Source: Heloderma charlesbogerti (taxonomy: Eukaryota > Chordata > Lepidosauria > Squamata > Helodermatidae). From it: a stretch of DNA of 64,000 bases. Numbering within the stretch: the stretch's first letter is position 1; each line of letters begins with the position of its first letter. Location of the stretch: positions 992,001-1,056,000 of the forward strand of contig JANEZZ010002202.1 of assembly GCA_026122225.1 (NCBI GenBank). Reading direction: 5' to 3'. The notes beneath the pieces were generated by a model. The model searched no databases. It worked only from the letters and a program-made list of their open reading frames with translations, and was not told where the DNA came from. Made by a program: the position numbers and the translations under genes. Below are positions 56,490 through 64,000 of the stretch, one piece after another.

Positions 56490-57329
56490 CTTCTGTTGAA
56501 CTTTATAACCTCCTGGCTTCCTGAGCAAATTTTCTGACCTCTACATTCCAGCTAAACTGACCTCTAAACTTTTTCAGTGAAACTGACTGCATACATGCTC
56601 AAAAAGATTTAACCCCACAATATCCTAAAACAAGTTGAATATAAAATGGAGGACACTTCATAGCAACATATGTTCGGAGACCTGCATAAATCTTATCAGC
56701 GGCACCAGCTCCCCTTCCTTGGGACAGCTTGTCCCTGATTATTATGTTGCTTATTCCTGCCTTCTGTTGCCACTTGTATGTCATAGGAATAGTGTCACAA
56801 GGAATGAAGAAACTCTGAGACTTGTTCTTAAAAAGCATGCTACTTAAGCAACTACACATCTTCTGTCTCTCAAACTATGTTTTCTATGCAAGCTTTCTCT
56901 CTTGCTCTCTCACGATCTCTGCTGTAGAGGAGCACCTAGACTAGAATTTTAGAATGCTGCTTGTTGTGTTCTAACATTGATTTTTATTAGCTCCAGCAAA
57001 TCTTACAAGATCTGGACACCATAAATAGACACATAGATATGGGGAAATAAGTTTGCATAAACAGCCTTAAATGTAATCTACATTTAACCTCAATTTGCCC
57101 TCATAGTAAAGGGACTGGAGCCTGGCGTATCCCCCCACCACACCAGCATCTGAATCCTTGGTAAAGTGTACCCAACTCCCACCTGCCAACCCCAGGCTTG
57201 GGTTCTAGTGTGTAGACTAAAAAAATTACAAAAGTCAGTATATTACGCTATTGTGACTTGAATTGCATTGTGTTTGTACAGCATGCCTACAATAAAAACA
57301 AAATATTGCTGGAACTATTATAACTAGTT
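56490..57329. other. Unclassified sequence
   Basis: No gene or repeat is recognised. Confidence 0.45.
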
Positions 57330-57828
57330 CCAGGAGGGTAAGGGGAGACATGATAGAGGTCTACAAAATTATGCATGGTGTGGAGAATGTGGATAGGGAG
57401 ACATTTTGCTCCCTCTCTCAAAATCCTAGCACCTGGGGTCACCCTATGAAGCTGATTGGTGGGAGATTCAGGACAGATAAAAGGAAGGACTTCTTCATAC
57501 AGCACATAGTTAAACTATGGGATTCACTACCACAAGAAGTAGTGATGGCCACCAGTTTAGATGGCTTTAAAATGGGGTTAGACAAATTCCTGGAAGAAAA
57601 GACTGTCAATGGCTACTAGTCTTGATGGCTATATACTACCTCCAGTATCAAGGGCTGTTTGCCTATGTACACCAGTTGCCAGGTAACATGGGCGGGAGGG
57701 TGCTGTTGCACTCATGCCCTGTCTGTGGGTCCCTGGTCAACAGCTGGTGGGCCACTGTGTGAACAGAATGCTGCACTACATGGCCCTTTGGTCTGATCCA
57801 GCATGGCTCTTCTTATGTTCTTAAGTTC
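57330..57828 (+). mobile_element. CR1 LINE 3' end
   Basis: The frame RGDMIEVYKIMHGVENVDRE to SLDGFKMGLDKFLEEKTVNGY (residues near the ORF2 C-terminus) ends at 57619 and is followed by the CR1-type tail (GTACACCAGTTGCCAGG, GATCCAGCATGGCTC, TTATGTTCTTA). It is 5'-truncated and closely related to 28006-28302 plus 29736-29893. Confidence 0.85.
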
Positions 57829-58269
57829 TAACTGCAAATATTTCCCTTGGAGTAAATGTTATTCTACCTATTGAAGGTATGCATATCAAACCTATGCATT
57901 AGTAATGTAAAGTCTGCACAAACCTTATAAACCAAGATTTCAAAATGCTCAAGACAAGGCACAAAACTAAAATAATCCGCTAATACATGATGTGATACAC
58001 ACTTCATCTGCACAGTGGGCAGTCATACAAAGCAAGAATTCTAATCCCATAAACATCTGCATGCTGACACATTTGATCATGTCATGTTGGACTTATTTGT
58101 GCCTTAATATGTTCACTGCTAAGTTACACTGTCAGGACTATGTTTACTGCTGAGTTAATACTGTCACACCCATTATTTTATCAAATGGCTGAATATTTCT
58201 GCTATTTGTTTCACAGATTCTTTCTGCCCATTATAATATTCAATAAACAAAAAAAACTTGTTGGGTTAA
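57829..58269. other. Unclassified sequence
   Basis: No gene or repeat is recognised. Confidence 0.45.
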
Positions 58270-58592
58270 TATGTTGACTGAATTCACACAACCCACACCC
58301 AAGGTTGAGTATGGGTTGAGTGTGGGTTGTTGCTGAACTGTGGGTTATTGCTGAAATCTGGGTTATTGTGTTGTGTGAACCCAACCGTGATAACAAACCA
58401 GGTTTGTTAAGCACAAACCCCACAGTTCACAACCCAACAACAAACCATGGGTTCTTTTTGTGGGTTGTTTGTGGTTAACAAGCCATAGTTTGTTAGCACA
58501 GCTGGGTTCCCACAACCCAACAACCCATGGTTCAATGACAACCCACACTCAGCATTGAGTGTGGGTTGCTGTGTTGTATGAACCCAGCATTA
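58270..58592. repeat. GGGTTGT-rich palindromic element
   Basis: CACACAACCCACACCCAAGG at the left and AGTGTGGGTTGCTGTGTTG at the right are inverted copies. Between them, TGGGTTGT/ACAACCCA words recur in both orientations (for example GTGTGGGTTGTTGCTG, AACCCAACAACAAACCATGG, CACAACCCAACAACCCATGG). It looks like a MITE built from short repeated arms. No duplication could be confirmed. Confidence 0.6.
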
Positions 58593-58882
58593 GGGGCATT
58601 CCATGTTCACTCAAATGCCAAAAGGCTGGTAAGTTACAGCTGCTAATGGCCACATCTTTAACAGATGCGTTACTTAAGCAACGTTCGTATGGTATGGTAT
58701 CCTATGCTGTGGATAGTTCCAGCTTCACCACTACCTTGGAGCTGGATGGCTCATGGCTGTCAGTGGCAGAGTGGTGAACCTAAGTCCCACATTTGCCAGA
58801 AACAGACACATGGAGTCTATGTAACTGAAGCTATCATGCACCTGAAGTGACCATGCCATGCTACAAGTTGTGTTGTTGTTGT

Positions 58883-59645
58883 TCAGTTGTTCAGTCGTGT
58901 CCGACTCTTCGTGACCCCCTGGACCATAGCACGCCAAGCCTTCCTGTCCTGCGCTCTCTCCCGGAGTGTGCTCAAGTTCATATTCATTGCATCGGTGATG
59001 CTATCTAGCCATCTCATCCTCTGCCGTCCCCTTCTCCTTTTGCCTTCAATCTTTCCCAGCATCAGGGTCTTTACCAGAGAGTTTTCTCTTCGCATTAGGT
59101 GGCCAAAATATTTGAGCTTCAGCTTCAGTATCTGTCCTTCCAATGAGCACTCAGGGTTGATTTCCTTTAGGATTGACTGATCTGACCTCCTTGCAGTCCA
59201 GGGGACTCGTAAGAGTCTTCTCCAGCACCACAGTTCGAAAGCATCAGTTCTTCGGCGCTCAGCCTTCCTTATAGTCCAGCTCTCACAGCCATACATTACT
59301 ACTGGGAAAACCATAGCTTTGATTAGACGGACCTTTGTCGGCAAGGTGATGTCTCTGCTTCTTACTATGCTGTCTAGGTTGGCCATAGCTTTCCTCCCAA
59401 GGAGCAAGCGTCTTTTAATTTCATGGCTACAGTCACCGTCTGCGGTGATCTTGGAGCCCAAGAAAGTAAAATCTGTCACTGCTTCCATTTCTTCCCCTTC
59501 TATATGCCAGGAAGTGATAGGGCCAGATGCCATGATCTTAGTTTTTTTAATGTTGAGTTTCAAACCAGCTTTTGCACTCTCCACTTTCACCCTCAACAAG
59601 AGGCTCTTTAGTTCCTCTTCGCTTTCTGCCATTAGGGTGGTATGA
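58883..59645 (-). pseudogene. BovB reverse transcriptase C-terminal part
   Basis: TLMAESEEELKSLLLRVK, then CESWTIRKAERRRTDAFELW, LRVPWTARRSDQS and KIEGKRRRGRQRMRW form the region after the YADD motif. Upstream of the deletion junction the reading is joined to an unrelated frame, so the catalytic palm is absent. Confidence 0.9.
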
Positions 59646-60908
59646 CAGCCACTTGGCTTTCTTTCATTTCTTTTTCTTTGGGATGGATTTCGTTGCTGCC
59701 TCCTGAACAATGCTATGGACCTCCGTCCATAGTTCCTCAGGCACTCTGTCTATCAGGTCTAATCCCTGAAATCTATTCCTCACCCCCACTGTATATTCAT
59801 CAGGGATATGATTTAGGTCATACCTGAATGGTTTAGTGGTTTTCTCTACGTTCTTCAATTTAAGCCAAAATTTTGCAACAAGAAACTCATGATCTGAGCC
59901 ACAGTCAGCTCCAGGTCTTGTTTTTACTGACTGTATAGAGCTTCTCCATCTTTGGCTGCAAAAGACATAATCAATCTGATTTCGATATTGACCATCTGGT
60001 GATGTCCATGTGTAGAGTCGTCTCTTGTGCTGTTGGAAAAGAGTGTTTGCTATGATCAGCATGTTCTCTTGGCAAAACTCTATTAGCTTTTGTCCTGCTT
60101 CATTTTGTACACCAAGGCCATGCTTGCCTGTTATCCCGGTGATTTCTTGACTTCCTACTTTAGCATTCCAATCCCCTATGATGAAGAGGACATCTTTTTT
60201 TGGTGTTAGTTCTAGAAGGTGTTGTAGGTCTTCATACAACCGATCAACCTCAGCTTCTTCGGCATCAGTGGTTGGGGCATAGACCTGAATTACTGTGATG
60301 TTGAATGGTTTGCCTTGGAATCATACTGAGATCATTCTATCGTTTTTAAGATTGTACCCCAGTACTGCTTTTCCCACCCTTTTGTTGACTATGAGTGCTA
60401 CTCCATTTCTTCTAAGGGATTCTTGCCCACAATAGTAGATATGATGGTCACCTGAATTAAATTCGCCCATGCCTGTCCATTTTAGTTCGCTGATTCCCAA
60501 GATGTCGATGTTCAATCTTGCCATCTCATGTTTGACCACCTCCAGCTTACCTTGATTCATTGATCTGACATTCCAGGTTCCTAAACAATATTGTTCTTTA
60601 CAGCATCGGACTTTCTTTTCACCACCAGACACATCCACAGCTGAGTGTCCTTTCGGCTTTGGCCCAGCCGCTTCACTCTTTCTGGCGCTACTTGGAAATT
60701 CCCTCTGCTCTTCCCCAGTAGTATATTGGACCCCTTCCGACCTGAGGGGCTCATCTTCCGGCGTCATCTCTTTTAGCCTTGTGATACGTTCCATGGGGTT
60801 TTCTTGGCAAGAATACTGGAGTGGGTTGCCATTTCCTTCTCCAGTGGACCACATTTTGTCAGAACTCTCCACCACGACCTGTCCGTCTTGGGTGGCCCTG
60901 CACGGCAT
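59646..60908 (-). pseudogene. BovB endonuclease region
   Basis: The first part, 60321-60908, reads from MPCRATQDGQ to LGTWNVRSMNQGKLEVVKHE and GYNLKNDRMISV, then a stop (TGA). After it, 59664-60239 continues with FIIGDWNAKVG, TSPDGQYRNQIDYVFCSQRW, RPGADCGSDHEFLVAKFWLK and IPKKKK. Only the stop and the downstream deletion separate it from an intact reading. Confidence 0.9.
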
Positions 60909-60984
60909 AGCTTATGGCTTCACTGAGTTACGCAAGCCCCTTCACCACAACAAGGCAGTGATCCACGAAGGGGATGCTACAAGT

Positions 60985-61299
60985 ACCCAACCATCAATTT
61001 GATACCCAAATGTGACTGTCTTTCTCAATGGAATCATGACTGCCAGCCATCACTATAAGCCTAGGCTTTGGCATTCAAACCTGAGGATTAACAGCAGGGG
61101 ATGGACTGTGGACATCACTGAGCTTAGCCTATGAGCCTTCTGGAATCATCTGGCTCACCACTAGTGGCAAACAGAATGCTGAGCCACAAGAATTCCCAGC
61201 TGCCTTTTTCCAGAACAAGGCTCACTGGTAGTCTTTAATTTCTGCTAAGTGAAAAAGGCAACCTTTTGTTTCTCAGAACTACAAAATGACTGGTTTAGG
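60985..61299. other. Unclassified sequence
   Basis: No gene or repeat is recognised. Confidence 0.45.
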
Positions 61300-61399
61300 G
61301 AGCAATCCTATGCATGTTTAGACATAGAAAAGGCCTACAACTCCCAGCATTCCCCAGCCAACAAAGCTGTCTGAACATGCATAGGATTGCACCCTTAAC
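61300..61399. repeat. Palindromic MITE-like repeat
   Basis: AGCAATCCTATGCATGTTTA on the left and GAACATGCATAGGATTGC on the right are inverted copies. The middle has AACTCCCAGCATTCCCCAGC. It is a shorter version of 7511-7642. Confidence 0.65.
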
Positions 61400-61649
61400 T
61401 ACAGTTTCCAAAGACTTCCTAAAGTGAAAGAAAAAGGTTTTAAAAGATCAGTCCTCTCCCACTTGTCTGTTATTCTTTTTCTTTTTTAAAAAAAGGCAAG
61501 TCTTTAAATATGTTCAAGGTGGTTGCAAAGACAAGGTTAGAAAAAGGATGCCCTATTTGTATATTCCGCTGTTCTATATTGAAATAAGAAAAGGACAATG
61601 GCAAAACTATCTGTTGGGCAACATGCAAAAGCTCCAGCTGCTCTAACTA
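61400..61649. other. Unclassified sequence
   Basis: No gene is seen; AT-rich. Confidence 0.45.
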
Positions 61650-61657
61650 ATTGCAGG

Positions 61658-62365
61658 TAGGGATGGCGGAGAATTCCGCCACGGATTTCAGTGAGGCCAA
61701 ATGCCAGTGCATTCGGCCCCCCGAAATCTGTGGCGGAACGGCCTCCTGCCCCCCGCCCTTCCCCGCGGAATCCCCCTGGGACGGCACTTACCTGGGGCAG
61801 ATGCGGCGGTGGCGGTTGTGGCAGCGGCGATTCCGGCAGCGGCAGTGGTTCTGGCGGCAGCGGTGGTTCCGGCGGCGGCAGCCAGGCTGCTGCCGCCGCC
61901 ATTGCCATCCTTGCAGCCGTGATAGGCTACGTAAGAATTTACGTAGCCTATCACAGCTAACCCCCCCAAAAAAACGAGCCGCCATTTGGTAAATATTTAT
62001 GTAAGATAAATCGGCGAAAAATAGGGAACGCAAATGGCGTCCACCATAGCCTCCACCATTTGCGTACACTTGGGGGTTTTTTTGGGGGGTAGCCGTGATA
62101 GGCTACGTAAATTCTTACGAGCCTATCATGGCTGCCTGGCTGGACACAAATGGCGGCTGCTACGGCAGCCGCCATTTGTGTCCGCAGCAGCCCATCCGTG
62201 GCCGGAAATCCGGCTGCGGACAGTCCAGACCTGGCTGTTGAGAATTCTGTGGGGGAGGACCGGATCACCTCCCCCCTGTCGAGGATTCCAGGGGGAGGGA
62301 TGGAGCGCTTCCCCCCCACACGCAAAAGATTCTGAGAAAAGGTAAGTGACTTTCGTACATCCCTA
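61658..62365. mobile_element. Palindromic hAT-type MITE (B left, A right)
   Basis: TAGGGATGGCGGAGAATTCC starts and GTACATCCCTA ends the element. The exact duplication ATTGCAGG lies at 61650-61657 and 62366-62373. The left side has CACTTACCTGGGGCAG, and the right end has AAAAGGTAAGTGACTTTCG. Hairpins are at 61917-61956, about 62028-62062, 62093-62130 and 62148-62180. GGCGGCAGCCAGGCTGC near 61875 is the complement of the ATGGCGGCGGC-type block (see 61690-61965). The core has lost one arm around 61985-62010. Confidence 0.95.
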
Positions 62366-62373
62366 ATTGCAGG

Positions 62374-63436
62374 TCTCCTGCAGCATTCGTGAACTGGAAT
62401 TCCTGGGAAGACATTGCACAGCTACAGTCTCTTTTGCACTTCTTTGAACTTGTGGCTGGGTTTTAAAATCTTCCGTTCTCTTCTTTACTTATTCCATGCT
62501 GAGAAGAACTCTGTGTGTGCTGTAATGATAGGGATGGCTTATAGAAGGAAAACTGCCAGCAACCTCCTGTGACAGATTAAACTACCCAATTCTTATTTTC
62601 AGAGGGATCTCTGGTGCTATCAGTTCAAAGCATTTTCCATTTCACACCTAAAACTACAGCTGAGGCTACTCAGTTTTTCTTGACCATTTTCAGCAGTGCC
62701 AACGCCTGCCTCCCCTTTTCATCTAGTTTGGAGCATGCCTTTCGAAAAAGTGCTGAGTCATTCACATTGTCCTCACTCGTCATTTCTCTCTCCTCTCCCC
62801 ACCCTCAATCTGAAGTTCTTGGATTCGGGCCCTCAGCTCTGCCAGCACGGAGCTGGCATGCCTAATTCCACCCCCTCAGACACACACATACGAATTCAGC
62901 TGGGAGAGGGGGAATTTTGAAAAAATAGGATCCGCCCAGAAAGAACAGTTGCCACAACCCTACCACCCTGGCCAGCATGAGCCCGCAGAGCTCTGAATGT
63001 GGTGGAGGATCTGGCACTTTTCTCCCTGCACCCACCCATTTAGGATTGTACTGTTAATGTCTGTTCTGCTCATTGTTGTGACAAGAACATATAAGAATAC
63101 TTTCTGGGCTTGCTCTTTTGATAGTTTAAGTCCCTGAAAACATGTAGAACTAGGAAAGTAAAGAGAAGAGAGTCATACAACACAACTTAAAAGGTTATAT
63201 TTTGAATCCTTGTTTTTCTAAAATCCAACTGAGTGAAAAACACAGTCAAAAGTGCAGTATATAGTACCATCATCATTAAAAAAAATTAAAACTAAGGGCC
63301 ATATAGAGCTGTCATGGGATATTCTAAGACAAGTAACTGTTGCTATGCTCCACGGAATATAATGTAATGTTTGGCAACTGGAGCCAGACTTTCATGATCA
63401 AAACCAGAGATATATGTCATCTGTAATAATCACTTA
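62374..63436. other. Unclassified sequence
   Basis: No gene is supported. Frames at 62614-62920 overlap in two registers and show no family motif. Confidence 0.45.
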
Positions 63437-63512
63437 GGGTCCTGGCTGGGGAATGCTAGAACTTGTAGGGCTTTTTTTTCTCTGCCAGTAGCCTGCATAG
63501 GACTGCTGTTTG
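63437..63512. repeat. Half copy of palindromic MITE
   Basis: CCTGGCTGGGGAATGCTAG, AACTTGTAGGGC and GCCTGCATAGGACTGC resemble the right arm of 7511-7642, with substitutions. Confidence 0.5.
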
Positions 63513-64000
63513 CTAGACAATTGCTACACAACACCTTTTTAATGCTCCAGAAACTTGATAATGACAAATCCATTATTCAATTTGGGTTGATTACGAGTGT
63601 CTGCAAAGGACTTTTTTCTCAGTCCTTTCAGGCAGAAAGGAGCTTTTCTGAAGTTCTTGCTACTTTAGAAAACCTCCTTTCATGCTTGTAGCAGCATGTT
63701 TGTCTGCTAGGGACACACTTCTAAAACTTTTGGTGGGCTTTAAAAAACAACAGAAAAAATAAAAAATGGTAAAATCAAAAAACATTGAGAGCAGCTTGTT
63801 AAAAAATCAGCCAAAGTAAATATACATGTGTGTATCCCACTCATACCATTGTCACCTCTGGTAAACAGGCCCTATAATTTTTGTATTGTTTCTTCTGTTT
63901 CTGAATAATGCTGACATTAAGGTGTGGACAGTGTTCCTAAGTCCAGGTAGTAAAAACTTCCTGCTTTTAATTGGAGTATAGGGTCTAAGTCTAGCTCTGA
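63513..64000. other. Unclassified sequence
   Basis: No gene or repeat is recognised up to the window end. Confidence 0.45.

Larger units (their letters stand above)
58869..60973 (-). mobile_element. BovB (RTE) LINE with internal deletion
   Basis: An 11-bp direct repeat, ATGCTACAAGT, flanks the copy at 58858-58868 and 60974-60984. The 5' end, endonuclease and C-terminal part of the reverse transcriptase are present. About 1 kb, including reverse transcriptase motifs A and B and most of the fingers, is deleted at about 59645, where KKKK-region sequence joins TTLMAESEEE. One further stop (CGA to TGA) lies at about 60318-60320. The GKLE codon is intact. Confidence 0.94.

Noticed and set aside
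62528..62536. TAGGGATGG as a hAT start
   Set aside because: No subterminal similarity to A or B ends and no right end follows.

Overview
The window looks like intergenic or intronic DNA from a squamate reptile (lizard or snake). The evidence is the mix of interspersed repeats: several RTE/BovB LINE copies, CR1 LINEs with the ATTCTATGAT-type tail, L2-like LINE remnants, tRNA-derived SINEs, and many short palindromic elements. I found no host protein-coding gene, rRNA or functional tRNA gene. Every long open frame belongs to a LINE or to GC-rich element DNA. Species-level assignment is not possible from sequence alone.

The dominant content is a large family of non-autonomous hAT-type DNA elements. 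They start TAGGGATG, end CATCCCTA (or near variants) and are flanked by 8-bp target-site duplications (TSDs). I could read matching 8-bp duplications for 9215-10115, 13404-14362, 14499-14996, 15566-16219, 18380-18879, 20054-20807, 24800-25669, 26572-27318, 35929-36898, 42532-43060, 50247-51100 and 61658-62365. A 7/8 match flanks 43353-44169 and a 6/8 match flanks 24537-25809. The typical member runs from a variable-number tandem-repeat end ('A end'), through a string of perfect or near-perfect hairpins, through a GC-rich block that begins ATGGCGGCGGC and ends in a consensus splice donor, to a second end type ('B end'). The hairpins are themselves arranged as one larger inverted repeat, so the structure is palindromic at two scales. 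Both ends carry outward-facing GTAAGT sequences. No hAT transposase is visible in the window.

Layout: 1-1906 is mostly unique with two repeat fragments. 1907-2770 is the first hAT element. 2771-7700 is mostly unique with small palindromic repeats. 7722-10690 is a BovB copy carrying an internal deletion, interrupted by one hAT element and ended by another. 12826-16880 holds four hAT elements around an L2-like LINE on the minus strand, one of them inserted next to the reverse transcriptase active-site codons. 18380-20807 contains three more hAT elements. 21355-21793 contains tRNA-derived SINE sequence. 24537-27318 contains a hAT element nested in an older one, plus a further element. 27580-30070 is a multi-level nest (L2-like remnant, CR1, BovB, hAT relative). 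31236-34451 is a nearly full-length BovB. 35401-38832 is a long CR1 with a hAT insertion. 40506-44169 is another hAT cluster. 44840-48230 has L2-like and CR1 remnants. 48898-49092 is a SINE. 50247-52110 has two hAT elements. 52490-53195 is an L2-like 3' end. 57330-57830 is a CR1 3' end. 58869-60973 is a third long BovB with an internal deletion. 61658-62365 is the last hAT element. The remainder is unclassified.

The insertions give a relative history: L2-like and some CR1 sequences are oldest, then BovB, with the palindromic hAT elements inserted into all three classes and into each other.
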